64,000 nucleotides of DNA from Streptomyces sp. NBC_00287 (GCF_036173105.1 NZ_CP108053.1:2852001-2916000), one strand, 5' to 3'. Counted from the stretch's first letter, positions 16,986 through 25,852 are shown. Numbers and translations are program-made. Notes: generated by a model from the letters alone, not told the origin.

Positions 16986-17309
16986 GCTGGTCTGCGATCC
17001 CCCTGGCGTGTCGCCGGTCGTGCCATACAGGGCACAGGGCCAGCCATCGCGCGCTCTTGATCGACAACAGACGGTAACCAGAGGCTAGTTGGCCATTGCC
17101 GGACGCTACCCATCCCATAAGAGAGCACGCGACAGGGCGCTTTCGCAGCCGCTCATGACCTAGATCACGCCACTTTGACTCCCTCCGCGTTGCGCCTGCA
17201 ACGCTTGATGCGAGAGAGTGTTCGACGCGCTGTGAGCCATGCGTGACCCACGATGACGCAGTGGCGACCATCCAACCGCAGCGCACAACACGCTTACGGG
17301 GGTGGGTGG

Positions 17310-17642
17310 ATGAAGTTCGACATGGGGTCGACGACCCTGGCGGATCTTGGGAAGAGCACCGGGGGCTCGGTGCAGGATCTCGGCACGCTGATCAGCTGGC
17401 TGGTTCAGGCGGCGGAGCCGTTGGAGGGGAAGTTCAACGGGGCGGGCAAGGCGGCGTTCGACACGTTCAAGTTGCACGCCGACGAGATCACGAACGCGTT
17501 GAACAGCTCGCTCGACGCCATTCTGGGCGGGCAGTCCGGCATGGACACCGCGTTCGGTACCGGTGATACGGAGCTGGAGGACAACGCCCATCAGAACATG
17601 GGTGTCGCCAACTTCGACGCGGCACGATTCGGCGCACGGTAG
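17310..17642 (+). CDS. WXG100-like ESX secretion protein 1
   Basis: A 110-residue helical-hairpin protein of WXG100 size, starting at ATG 17310 behind a GGGGGTGGG ribosome-binding region. Helix 1 runs to about residue 40. The turn carries FNGAGKAAF in place of the classic WxG, and helix 2 follows (FDTFKLHADEITNALNSSLD). The C-terminal tail is acidic. It is the first gene of a type VII secretion cargo module. The partner at 17698 is similar in size, so the two may form a heterodimer. Confidence 0.75.
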   Translation: MKFDMGSTTLADLGKSTGGSVQDLGTLISWLVQAAEPLEGKFNGAGKAAFDTFKLHADEITNALNSSLDAILGGQSGMDTAFGTGDTELEDNAHQNMGVANFDAARFGAR

Positions 17643-17697
17643 GCCGTACGGCTGTAACGCCTCTTCACTGTCACTGTTTTCAAGGGGGAACTCGACC

Positions 17698-18009
17698 ATG
17701 GGGCAGAACCTCGACCGCCGTTCGTACGACACCGGCGCCTCGGCCGAGGTGCAGATGAGCCTGCAGGGCATCATCGGCCAGCTGGAGCGCGTACTCACCG
17801 ACCGCGACAACGCGGTGAAGGCCGCGATGGCCGACTTCACCGCGGACGGCGTCGCAGACGAGTACCACGGCAAGGAAATGCGCTGGAACCGTGCCGCCGG
17901 TGAGGTCCGCGAGATCATCCGGCTGGTCCGCTCGACGATGGAGAACAACGACGGGACCGCGCAGTCGACGCTGGCCAAGGCGAAGGCGGCCGTCGACAAC
18001 ATCGGCTGA
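17698..18009 (+). CDS. WXG100/ESAT-6-like ESX secretion protein 2
   Basis: A 103-residue all-helical protein resembling the Streptomyces 'pore-forming ESAT-6' group. Helix 1 contains VQMSLQGIIGQLERVLTDRD, the turn holds FTADGVADEYHGKE, and helix 2 contains NRAAGEVREIIRLVRSTMEN. There is no WxG triad. An AGGGGGAA ribosome-binding site precedes the ATG. It is probably the dimer partner of the protein at 17310 and an accessory for export of the large toxin downstream. Confidence 0.75.
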   Translation: MGQNLDRRSYDTGASAEVQMSLQGIIGQLERVLTDRDNAVKAAMADFTADGVADEYHGKEMRWNRAAGEVREIIRLVRSTMENNDGTAQSTLAKAKAAVDNIG

Positions 18010-18041
18010 CGTCGGACGGTTTTTGAAACGGGGGTCGGCGC

Positions 18042-18434
18042 ATGCCGAAGTGGGACATCTCGCCGTCCGGGGTCGGGCACGTGGTCTCGAACGTCGGGGA
18101 CGTGATGACGGTCCTGGACGACATCGTCAAGGCGTACTCGGACGACATGGAGGGCGCGGCCACGTCGGCCGGGGCGCTCGCTCCGGGCGGGGCGAGCGGA
18201 GAGCATAAGGGGCAGACCGGGCTGGTGGCCGCGGCCCTCGCGGAGTTCCTCACGGGCACCGCTGAGGAGTTGCAGTTCATCGGCGTGCGGGTCGGCAAGT
18301 CGGTCAACGGGGCCGTGGAAGCCACCGTCGCCTACCGGGACGGCGACCTGGAGATGGCCGCCGAGGCGCAGCACCGGGCGTCCGGGCTGGTGCAGCCGGA
18401 CATGCCGGACGGATGGAAGGCGGGCCGTCTGTGA
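18042..18434 (+). CDS. DUF6507 family ESX accessory protein
   Basis: A 130-residue protein with the DUF6507-like opening KWDISPSGVGHVVSNVGDVM and a helical body, the size and composition of WXG100-superfamily proteins. It sits directly before the toxin gene, whose GTG overlaps its stop (GTGA), so the two are made together. It likely acts as a targeting partner or chaperone for the toxin; this follows from position only. Confidence 0.75.
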   Translation: MPKWDISPSGVGHVVSNVGDVMTVLDDIVKAYSDDMEGAATSAGALAPGGASGEHKGQTGLVAAALAEFLTGTAEELQFIGVRVGKSVNGAVEATVAYRDGDLEMAAEAQHRASGLVQPDMPDGWKAGRL

Positions 18435-20662
18435 TCCAGCCGGAGTCGATCCCGCTGTTCACCGGCGACCTGAGCGAGTTGGAGCGGCACATCGACGCTT
18501 TGCGCGTCGAGGGGGACGGGATACGTCGGGCAGGCGCGGAGGCGCATCGGCAGTTCCAGGGGCTGTCGGCCTTCTACGAGGCCCCAGAGGCGGAGGAGTT
18601 GTTCGCCTCGACGGCGCCGGTGCGGGACACCGCCGACACGTACGCGGACAAGGTCGCGACGGTGGTGGAGGCCCTGTCGGCCTACGCCGTCGAGGTCGGG
18701 CCGATCGCCAAGCGGCTCGAAGCCCTGCAGCGGCAGGCGGTGGGCTTCGTGGCCGGCCTGAAGACCGACACCGGGGAGTTCGACGAGAACTGGACCGACG
18801 ACGGGGACAAGGTCGCCGAGCATCAGTCCCTGCTGCACGACATCAACGTCGCCCAGGAGCAGTTCTACGCCGCTGAGATCGCCTGCCACAACAAGATCAC
18901 GGCACTGGTCGGCGGAACCCAGTACGTCCTGGGCACCGGGGCCAAGCAGTTCATACCGCGCGGTGCGGAGCTGTACGGCTACACGGCGGCGGTGCTGGAC
19001 CAGGCGACGGAACTGCCCTGGGGGACGCCGGTCACGCAGTCCCACGACTGGTGGGACCCCTCCGATCTCGGCTACTACGCCAAGAGCTACCTCTGGGACG
19101 GGTTGATCGTCGACGGCGTCTGGGGCACCGTCGACGGCCTCGCGACGCTCGCCGGTTTCCATGGCTCGGACGCGGCCGCGCAGTCCTGGGAAGGCATCGT
19201 CCGCGCAGTGGTCGGCGCCGAGACCTACCTCATGGAGTCCGGCGGCCAACCGCCAACCGGCGTCTTCGCGTCCGACTTCGCCCAGGAGAGCAAGGTCTAC
19301 GCCAAGGAGTTCGCCAAGGGCTTCGTCGCCTGGGACCAGTGGAAGGAAAACCCGGCCCGCGCGGCCGGAATGGTCACCTTCAACATCCTCACGCTGGGCG
19401 CGGGCCCGCTCAAGGCGGCGTCGGCGGGCAAGGCAAGCACGGCGGCCAAGGTCGCCAACACGGTCGGCAAGGTCGGCGAGGTCATCGACCCGGTGGGTGC
19501 GGCGGTCAAGGTGACAGGGCATGCCATCCCGAAGATCTCCGAGCTCGCCGCGGGGCTGCGCGGCGTGGACGACATGCCCGACCTGAGCGCTCCGCACAGC
19601 GTGCTGGAACTCTCCGATGGTTCCAAACTCGTCATCGAGGACGGCAGGTTCATCGCCTACGACAAGCACGGCGACCTCGTCGGCGAGGCGCCGAGGCAGG
19701 AGCCGCCTGTTGCCGAGGTCGCTGCCTCAGCGCGGGGGCACGAACTTTCTGGGGTCGGCGCGACATCACGTCTTCCGGAGGCGCAGGGACGTGGTGGCGA
19801 TGGTGCATCGCCCCAGTCCGCTCACGATGTCGGCACCACCAGCGGACACGCCGCTGGCCATGGGGGTGGTGTTGATGGTCGTGATGGCAACTTTGGTGAC
19901 GGTGGGGCAGACGGCGTGAGCGGCGGACGCGGCGCTGGCGGATCTGACGGCGGACCTCCAGCTAGTCCGCACGGATCCTCACCTGCCGGTGACGGCGAGC
20001 CCATGGCCCGCGGCGGGCACACAGAGCAGCAGGTCCGTGACGCGATCAAGGGCATTCCGGGCAAGAAGCGGCCCAAGCCGAACGTGATGGAGAAAGTGTT
20101 GGAAAGGCTCGCTACCGAACCCAACGGTCAACGGATTGCCGAGATCATCGGCTCCGGCCGCTTCAACCAGAGCGATGAGTACGGGCAGGTCGTCTCGTCT
20201 TTGGGGGCGAACAGGTCGCAAATGTTTCAGCCCGGTGCTGACCAGCTCATATTCGCGGATGATTTGGTCAAGAGCGGCGTTCCGGCTCACAGCATCGACT
20301 TCGAGCAGAAGTACCCACCCGGCGCCGATGTGGACGTCCGGACCGTCGACGAATCTGGTGCTGTCTACGCCTACCAGTTGAAGCATCTCAATGACCCCCA
20401 GGATCAAGTGGGGGAGATCACCAGAGGCAAGTACTTGCTCCAGCTGGCGAAATCTGAAGCCGATCACCGCGTACTGCTCGTGGACGGAGGGAGAGGGACG
20501 CGCGCGGACTGGATATCCAACGGCTCGTACGATGCCCTCATGGACATCCACCGCGGTGGCCGTGGACCGAAGGGGCAAGGCATCACGTTCGTCATACGCC
20601 TTGAGGACGGAACCCTCGTCGTCCCACCCGGCAGTAAGCTCGACCCCAAGGACATGCTGTGA
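18431..20662 (+). CDS. Polymorphic toxin, ESX-delivered, with nuclease-like C-terminus
   Basis: A 743-residue modular toxin. Residues 1-170 are helical and WXG-like; 170-430 form a Trp/Tyr-rich helical region with hydrophobic segments (AGMVTFNILTLGAGPLKAAS). Residues about 450-535 are a Gly/Asp-rich linker. The last 200 residues are the effector. That domain contains ADVDVRTVDESGAVYAYQLK, in which Asp 633/635 and Gln649-x-Lys651 fit the D...QxK core of Mrr-type PD-(D/E)xK nucleases, with a preceding FEQKYPP Glu. Base composition falls in the effector part, as expected for a swapped toxin tip. The next gene overlaps its stop and is the likely immunity gene. The nuclease call rests on the motif alone. 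Confidence 0.8.
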   Translation: MIQPESIPLFTGDLSELERHIDALRVEGDGIRRAGAEAHRQFQGLSAFYEAPEAEELFASTAPVRDTADTYADKVATVVEALSAYAVEVGPIAKRLEALQRQAVGFVAGLKTDTGEFDENWTDDGDKVAEHQSLLHDINVAQEQFYAAEIACHNKITALVGGTQYVLGTGAKQFIPRGAELYGYTAAVLDQATELPWGTPVTQSHDWWDPSDLGYYAKSYLWDGLIVDGVWGTVDGLATLAGFHGSDAAAQSWEGIVRAVVGAETYLMESGGQPPTGVFASDFAQESKVYAKEFAKGFVAWDQWKENPARAAGMVTFNILTLGAGPLKAASAGKASTAAKVANTVGKVGEVIDPVGAAVKVTGHAIPKISELAAGLRGVDDMPDLSAPHSVLELSDGSKLVIEDGRFIAYDKHGDLVGEAPRQEPPVAEVAASARGHELSGVGATSRLPEAQGRGGDGASPQSAHDVGTTSGHAAGHGGGVDGRDGNFGDGGADGVSGGRGAGGSDGGPPASPHGSSPAGDGEPMARGGHTEQQVRDAIKGIPGKKRPKPNVMEKVLERLATEPNGQRIAEIIGSGRFNQSDEYGQVVSSLGANRSQMFQPGADQLIFADDLVKSGVPAHSIDFEQKYPPGADVDVRTVDESGAVYAYQLKHLNDPQDQVGEITRGKYLLQLAKSEADHRVLLVDGGRGTRADWISNGSYDALMDIHRGGRGPKGQGITFVIRLEDGTLVVPPGSKLDPKDML

Positions 20663-21672
20663 TCACCTCTGAACCCATCGGTGACTGGAGCTGGGAAATC
20701 GCGACCAGTGCCGACGGAATCCGGCCCACGAGTGCGGTGGAGACCGCACTGGCGGTCTTTGATGTTCTGGCCGGGTGCGAGCTGGCGATCCCAGTGGGCA
20801 AGGCCTTTGTTTCAGTTCGGTCCATGGACAGTCGGGACGTGCGTGTCCTGGTCGACGGCCTGGGACTGGAACCGGATCCTCTGATCCGTGGAATGGTTCT
20901 CTCTCACGCTTTGGTTGAGGCTGGTTCCCCCGAAGGTGATGTCATCGTCGACGTTCGGATCGAATGCCCTGGCTATTGGCGGGAGTCAGGAATCATGCAC
21001 CGGGCGGAGAAGCTGTTCGTCATCCAGGTGGAGATCTGGAAAAGCAGCCTGCTCATGGTGACGCTGGAGACGTACAGCGACGCGTGGTTGACCGTGGACA
21101 CCCGCGATCGGGAGCAGCCTGAGGTCTACGCCGAGAATGCGCCCAGGCTCGCCGCCGCGCTGAAGGGCATTACGAGCCTGCTCGGCAGTGCTCCTGTGCC
21201 GGGCGCCCCCAATCGTTACGCGACTCCCACCGTGACGGGTTTCGAGGACCCGAGGGCCGAGGGACCTGCATACGACGATTCCTGGGGGACATTCGAGCTC
21301 CCGGCCCGATCTGGTCTGCTTCGGTCCAGAATTCCGGCCTCGGAGGACGAATACGAAGAGACCACCGACAACCCGGTGCGCTACTTCACGGTTCGCCGTG
21401 AGGGCGTGATCGTGGGATATGTCTGGGCCGCGGTCGGCGAGGAGGCTGCGGGCTTCGAACCACGAACCGCTGCCGGAGAGGCGGCGTTCGAGGCAGGGGC
21501 AGGATGGCTGCTGCGCCTGAGGGCAGCCCACGCTCAAGGGCTCAACGCCCTCGCAGCGCTGGCCTGGCTGGCACAAAGTTCATCGCGGCCCGAGATTGGT
21601 GAGTTTTTCGAGGACTCGCCTCTGGAAGCACCGTCCCTGGACGCCCTTGAGGAGCTCTCCGGACGGTATTGA
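20659..21672 (+). CDS. Probable immunity protein for the adjacent toxin
   Basis: A 337-residue soluble acidic protein starting with GTG overlapping the toxin stop (GTGA). It has an alpha/beta composition with no signal peptide. Segments such as FVIQVEIWKSSLLMVTLETY and VRYFTVRREGVIVGYVWAAV suggest two domains: an N-terminal strand-rich half and a C-terminal half of about 120 residues starting near residue 225. I do not recognise either as a named family. Position, coupling and acidity are what mark it as immunity; it is longer than most immunity proteins, so a two-domain function is possible. Confidence 0.6.
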   Translation: MITSEPIGDWSWEIATSADGIRPTSAVETALAVFDVLAGCELAIPVGKAFVSVRSMDSRDVRVLVDGLGLEPDPLIRGMVLSHALVEAGSPEGDVIVDVRIECPGYWRESGIMHRAEKLFVIQVEIWKSSLLMVTLETYSDAWLTVDTRDREQPEVYAENAPRLAAALKGITSLLGSAPVPGAPNRYATPTVTGFEDPRAEGPAYDDSWGTFELPARSGLLRSRIPASEDEYEETTDNPVRYFTVRREGVIVGYVWAAVGEEAAGFEPRTAAGEAAFEAGAGWLLRLRAAHAQGLNALAALAWLAQSSSRPEIGEFFEDSPLEAPSLDALEELSGRY

Positions 21673-21693
21673 ACAGCGGACGGCACCGCTTCC

Positions 21694-22377
21694 GTGGCCG
21701 AGGCGTTCAAAGCGGCCACCGAGACCGGTGAACGCCAGCTTCTCCTCACCCTGCGCACCCGGCACCCCGCAGATGCGGACCTCGTCCTCGGTCCCGCCCT
21801 GGAGGCCGCCTTCCGGCACCTGACCGGCGCCCCGCCCGCTGGCTGGAGCACCGCCGAACCGGTCAACCTCCCCTGGTCCACCAGCCAGTTGACCGACCTT
21901 GCCCGGGCCCGCGCCCCCCGCCCCAGCTGGCTGATCGCCATTGGTCACCCCGACCGGCCCGCTCTCGCCACCGTGCGCGTGCTCCGGACCACGGCAGGCA
22001 TCGAAGAAGACCTCACCCTCGCGCTCGGCTACGGCGGCGAGACTCCGCCCCTGCAAGCCATCGAGGCTCTCGCGGCCGAACTCGACGCGAAACACGGTCT
22101 CGTCACCCTGTTCACGTCGCTCCGTGCCGCCCGCCGCGACCTCACCGTCCCCGCACAGCTCGAACCCCCCCCGATCCCGGTGTCCTTCACGCTCGGCCAC
22201 GACGAGGCGAGGCGCATCGGCCCGCCCCACGCCGAGCAATCATCCTTCGGCCCCACCCCCACACGTCTCGGCCCCCCGGCCGAACCGGCCCTCCATTACC
22301 CCCTGGGCGATGGATCGGAACCGCACGCCTGGTCCACCTTCCAGCGCCTCACCCAGCACCTCAAGCAGCAGGCATAA
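21694..22377 (+). CDS. DUF6177-family protein, N-terminally truncated
   Basis: From GTG 21694 the product (227 residues) matches the C-terminal part of DUF6177 proteins found in Streptomyces type VII clusters: LLLTLRTRHPADADLVLGPA, LTGAPPAGWSTAEPVNLPW, RPSWLIAIGHPDRPA and a final ALHYPLGDGSE. The frame is protein-like right up to, and in phase with, the stop codon of the preceding gene (TGA 21670-21672), with no ribosome-binding site. The first part of the family is absent. It looks like a 3' remnant left when the toxin-immunity cassette replaced upstream DNA. Whether it is translated is unclear. Confidence 0.65.
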   Translation: MAEAFKAATETGERQLLLTLRTRHPADADLVLGPALEAAFRHLTGAPPAGWSTAEPVNLPWSTSQLTDLARARAPRPSWLIAIGHPDRPALATVRVLRTTAGIEEDLTLALGYGGETPPLQAIEALAAELDAKHGLVTLFTSLRAARRDLTVPAQLEPPPIPVSFTLGHDEARRIGPPHAEQSSFGPTPTRLGPPAEPALHYPLGDGSEPHAWSTFQRLTQHLKQQA

Positions 22378-22882
22378 CCACCAGAGCACGCCGTGTCGGT
22401 GCGCGGGCGCGAGCTAGCCCAACCATCTGGCTGCGCCGGGTACGGCATAAGCGTCGGGCCCCATGGAATACGATCCACGTGCAGCACGGACATGGCGGCC
22501 GCCACCGCGTCGGCGAGGTCGCCGTTCTGCGGGGACACCTCCCGCTCCGCCGTTGTGGCCCACTCTCCGGCGATGACGAGGCCGCCCCTGCCGCTGACTG
22601 TTCCGCCTCGGCTTCGACGTCCCTCACGCGTGCTGCCGCCCGAAGCGTGTCCGCTTCACGGACGGTGAGCCCGGCCAACCGGATCACTCCGTCCAGGGCA
22701 CGGGACGTCACATATCCGTCGGCGTCCGCGTAGCGCACCAGAAGTGCCTGCACCCACCCGACGCAAGGAGACACATTTCCTTTACAGGTTCGTGCAACCT
22801 TTTCCACATCTGGAGAGTCCGCGTCTACATGCACACGTACGCCCTGAACATGCAGGCCCAATCGGGCCAACTCGTCCCGCAA
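22361..22882 (-). CDS. Hypothetical protein, possibly frameshifted
   Basis: From TTG 22882 the frame gives about 110 residues of normal composition (RDELARLGLHVQGVRVHVD, CVGWVQALLVRYADADGYVT, DGVIRLAGLTVREADTLR) and then an Arg/Cys/Pro-rich tail that looks like out-of-frame reading. In the neighbouring frame from about 22600 a more natural sequence appears (GGLVIAGEWATTAEREV, DLADAVAAAMSVLHVD), so a frameshift there is likely. The frame is also open upstream to about 23100, so the true 5' end is uncertain. I do not recognise the family. It overlaps the 3' end of the DUF6177 gene. Confidence 0.4.
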   Translation of the reverse strand: MRDELARLGLHVQGVRVHVDADSPDVEKVARTCKGNVSPCVGWVQALLVRYADADGYVTSRALDGVIRLAGLTVREADTLRAAARVRDVEAEAEQSAAGAASSSPESGPQRRSGRCPRRTATSPTRWRPPCPCCTWIVFHGARRLCRTRRSQMVGLARARAPTRRALVVMPAA

Positions 22883-23031
22883 CCGGTCTCGCCCGACCTG
22901 GCCGAGCCCAGGGTTCGCGCGTTCCGCGCGAAGACCGGCTCCGGCACGACAGCGTTCGCGGCGGCAGCAGATCAGGGGGCGCGTTCCGTTCGGAACCGCG
23001 AGAACGCGAACAGCAGGCAGAGGAGCGGGCA

Positions 23032-23184
23032 GTGAGCCGCGAGCTCGTCGACGGCAGATTCCGCATCGGGCGCGTCATCGGCAGAGGCAACATGGGGGAG
23101 GTCCATCAGGCCGATAACCTGCGCCCTCCCGAGGATTCGCCCGAGCGCACCGTCGCCGTGGCTCGTGCCGCACCAAGGACCTGA
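23032..23184 (+). pseudogene. Truncated serine/threonine protein kinase (N-lobe start only)
   Basis: From GTG 23032, behind an AGAGGAGCGGG ribosome-binding site, the product opens as a Hanks-type kinase: LVDGRFRIGRVIGRGNMGEV contains the glycine-rich ATP loop GxGxxGxV. It reaches ERTVAV, where the invariant Lys should come next, then shifts to unrelated residues and stops at 23184 after 50 codons. The rest of the kinase is missing. Confidence 0.65.
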
Positions 23185-23275
23185 TCCTCGCCGAGCGAGA
23201 CCTACACCTCCCCCTCACCCCGCCCCTGGGCCACGGCCCACGCCACCCGGCAAAGACTTCGGACGGAACCGCGGC

Positions 23276-23788
23276 ATGAGATACAAGGACGAAGACGAGA
23301 TCAAGCACGCGCTTGGAATCGACTCCTGGAGAAACCTCTCCAAGGACAAGATGATCAGGTTCGTGGCCATGATGCCCGACATGGGCACCGAAGTGGCCCT
23401 GAAAATCATTGAACAGTTCCCCGCGTTCAAGGATTTCGCCCTGGACGTCGTGGATGCGATGAAGAAATCGCATGAGTCCACCCTCTCGACCAACCAACAA
23501 AGCCAGGAACACGTCCATCGAGCCTTCCAGGATTTCAGGGACACCCTCAAGAACGAACTCGACAAGGGCGACCTGACCTGGGAGCAAAGATGGCAAATCA
23601 TCGAGAAAATGCAGGAAGCCGTAAGGGAGGAGTCCCAGAAGGACAGCGAGAACAAGCAGTTCTTGGATGGGGCGTTGAAGAAAGTGTTGGTACTCGGTGG
23701 CGCCGCAGTCGCCTTGGGTGTGGCTTTTGTCGGTGGCAGGGTAATGGCTGAAGGTAAGGACGGCCCCGAAGAAAGCCTGGAAGCTTGA
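23276..23788 (+). CDS. Hypothetical helical protein with C-terminal membrane anchor
   Basis: A 170-residue, Lys/Glu-rich, low-GC-for-this-genome protein. Residues 1-130 are charged amphipathic helices (AMKKSHESTLSTNQQSQEHV, WQIIEKMQEAVREESQ). A single membrane segment, VLVLGGAAVALGVAFVGG, lies at about residues 141-158, with a short charged tail. I do not recognise the family. It lies between the kinase fragment and the coiled-coil HhH protein, in the same direction, and may belong to one accessory module with them. Confidence 0.7.
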   Translation: MRYKDEDEIKHALGIDSWRNLSKDKMIRFVAMMPDMGTEVALKIIEQFPAFKDFALDVVDAMKKSHESTLSTNQQSQEHVHRAFQDFRDTLKNELDKGDLTWEQRWQIIEKMQEAVREESQKDSENKQFLDGALKKVLVLGGAAVALGVAFVGGRVMAEGKDGPEESLEA

Positions 23789-23840
23789 CTTTGATTCTTC
23801 GCCAAGCCCCCAGACGCCCCGCCCTCTGAGCGAGCCCCAA

Positions 23841-25253
23841 TTGACCAGTTCCACACCCAAACTGCGGGACGGCATCACCCCCGCCCCACAGTCACCCGCA
23901 GAAATACGCGCCGAACGCCGCCGCATCATCGAGTCCATACGCGCCCTGCGTCGCTTCCTCGACAAGCGCCGCGCTTTCGAGCTGGCCGACCGCCGCCGCC
24001 TGAACCGCGAGGCAAGGGACCGCAGTCGCGCGGAAGCCGCCCACGCCGAGGAACTGAGCCACATCAAGGAGAAGCAGGCGCAGCAAGAGCGCTCCCTCAC
24101 CCAGGACTTGGACAGTCTGGACGGCAAGCGGGAGCAGCAAGAGACGCGAGCCCTTGCCGTGCTACGCCGTGAGTTCATCGAGCGGAGGCTCAGGAACACG
24201 CCTCTCACCGTGAGCGAGCTGAACGGCTTCGGCACCGGACTGATCCGCGATCTCGCCGCCCAAGGCATCAGCACAGCCGCCGACTTCACCCGCGTGACCT
24301 GGGACAGGGCACCGAACGGCAAGGGCGGCAACGTCCTCTACATCCACCGCACGGACGGCCACCGGGTTCACATCAACGGTATCGGCCAGCACCGAAGCGG
24401 CCCGCTCATGGAGTGGCGCCAAGCCGCCCTCACCCGCGCCGAAGCCCGTGCCCCACGCACACTCCCCCCGGACGAGCGCCACCGCATCTCGGAGATCATC
24501 AAGGCCGAACGCGCCCGACTGCGCAAGGAGTTGTCCAAGGCCTCCCTCACAGCCGAAGACGCCCGCACCCAGGCAACCCAACGCCACACCGAGACCCTCG
24601 AACTCCTCGCCACCACCGAGCACGAAGCCGCCCGCCTCGCCGCCGAACGCAGAGCCGAGTTCGACGCGATGGCCGAGCAACTCCTCGCCCTCCAGTCGGA
24701 ACTCTCCGCCCACGTGGACCGCCACGGCGACGCAGGCCGCCGTATCCGCCGCGCCCAACGCCGCGCGCTCCGGCCGATCCCCGCCCTCCCCGCGATCCCC
24801 TCTCCCCGCGCACCGGTCGGCCTCGCCAAGAAGTCCGACTCGACTCCCGCCCCCGCCGTCCGCGCAAGCCTCGCCTGGCTGCTGCCGATCTTCTACTTCG
24901 GCTTCACCACAGTCGTAGGTGTGGGCGAATTGGGAAGCAACACCGCTTCCCCAGGGCTTATGATCACGTCCCGGCTCCTCGCCCTCGCGACTACCGCGGA
25001 GCTGCTCCGCCTGTGGATCCCCCGCAGGCGCCGGCAGACGCAAGACCCGATGCCCTCCGGAACCGGCTGGCAAGCCACCGGGATGTTCCTCGCCCTGGCC
25101 GCAGCGGGCATGTTCGCGGACGAGAAGTCCGACGTGTTCGGCGCCGCCTGCGTCGTCTCCGTACTCGCCGCGCTGCTGCTCCTGGCCGGAACCGGCCTTC
25201 GCATCCGCCCGCCCGACCCCGTCCAACCCTCACGACAAGGCAGAACCAGTTGA
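23841..25253 (+). CDS. Coiled-coil membrane protein with helix-hairpin-helix motifs (YegI-like)
   Basis: A 470-residue protein starting at TTG 23841. Residues 15-120 are a charged coiled coil (SHIKEKQAQQERSLTQDLDS). Two helix-hairpin-helix units follow: LNGFGTGLIRDLAAQGISTA (about 129-148) and VHINGIGQHRSGPLMEWRQA (about 176-195), the arrangement seen at the C-terminus of YegI-type kinases. After a second coiled coil come four hydrophobic helices from residue 345 onward (LAWLLPIFYFGFTTVVGVG and others). The HhH region together with the kinase relic upstream suggests both derive from a kinase-HhH signalling module now separated. The role is unknown. Confidence 0.72.
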   Translation: MTSSTPKLRDGITPAPQSPAEIRAERRRIIESIRALRRFLDKRRAFELADRRRLNREARDRSRAEAAHAEELSHIKEKQAQQERSLTQDLDSLDGKREQQETRALAVLRREFIERRLRNTPLTVSELNGFGTGLIRDLAAQGISTAADFTRVTWDRAPNGKGGNVLYIHRTDGHRVHINGIGQHRSGPLMEWRQAALTRAEARAPRTLPPDERHRISEIIKAERARLRKELSKASLTAEDARTQATQRHTETLELLATTEHEAARLAAERRAEFDAMAEQLLALQSELSAHVDRHGDAGRRIRRAQRRALRPIPALPAIPSPRAPVGLAKKSDSTPAPAVRASLAWLLPIFYFGFTTVVGVGELGSNTASPGLMITSRLLALATTAELLRLWIPRRRRQTQDPMPSGTGWQATGMFLALAAAGMFADEKSDVFGAACVVSVLAALLLLAGTGLRIRPPDPVQPSRQGRTS

Positions 25254-25852
25254 ACGACACGGCACCCCACCAGCCGGAACCCCAGGCCACCATCTCCGAG
25301 CCCGAACTCGTGGGGAGCTCGCTCCCCCTGATGCCCCCGGCGCCTCCTGCGGCCCCCCTGCCCTGGGCCGCCCCACAGGTCCGTCGACGCAAGCGTGCCT
25401 TCATAGTCGGCGCCGCCGTCGCCGTACTCCTCGCCAGTGGCGGCATCACTTGGTGGGCACTGGCCGGTGACGGCGACCCGATGGACCACGTCGAGGTCTC
25501 GGGCGGCAAGCTCGTCACCGGTTCCAGCGAGGACTGCGACGACACCGACGAGTTCTCGTACAACGACTGTGACTCGTACAGCGATTCAGACGACGAGACC
25601 TACGAGTTCGTCTACAAGATCACCAACAAGGGTGACGAACCCGCCAACTACTCCGTCATCATCAACGGCTTCGACGAGGACGGCGACTTCATCGGCCAGA
25701 CCTATATCGGTACGACGCACCTGGCCGCCAGCAAGACCGACGCCGACAAGGGCGAGTTCGACGAGTACGTCACCCTCGAAGACGGCCACGAGCTGTCCGA
25801 CATCAAGTCCGTGAAAGTCGCCTGGGTCGAGCGCATGGCCCTGGCCAACTGA
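25250..25852 (+). CDS. Membrane-anchored protein with acidic FxLYD-like extracellular domain
   Basis: A 200-residue protein whose TTG start overlaps the preceding stop (TTGA). A Pro-rich cytoplasmic segment leads into one membrane helix (AFIVGAAVAVLLASGGITWW, about residues 50-69). A very acidic outer domain follows, with an Asp/Ser-rich hinge and a beta domain (VYKITNKGDEPANYSVIING) like the FxLYD fold. It is probably a surface partner of the HhH membrane protein. No enzyme motif is seen. Confidence 0.68.
   Translation: MNDTAPHQPEPQATISEPELVGSSLPLMPPAPPAAPLPWAAPQVRRRKRAFIVGAAVAVLLASGGITWWALAGDGDPMDHVEVSGGKLVTGSSEDCDDTDEFSYNDCDSYSDSDDETYEFVYKITNKGDEPANYSVIINGFDEDGDFIGQTYIGTTHLAASKTDADKGEFDEYVTLEDGHELSDIKSVKVAWVERMALAN

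Noticed and set aside
22883..23100. Extension of the hypothetical minus-strand gene upstream to about 23100
   Set aside because: The frame stays open, but it runs antisense through the recognisable kinase N-lobe, so most of it must be shadow.
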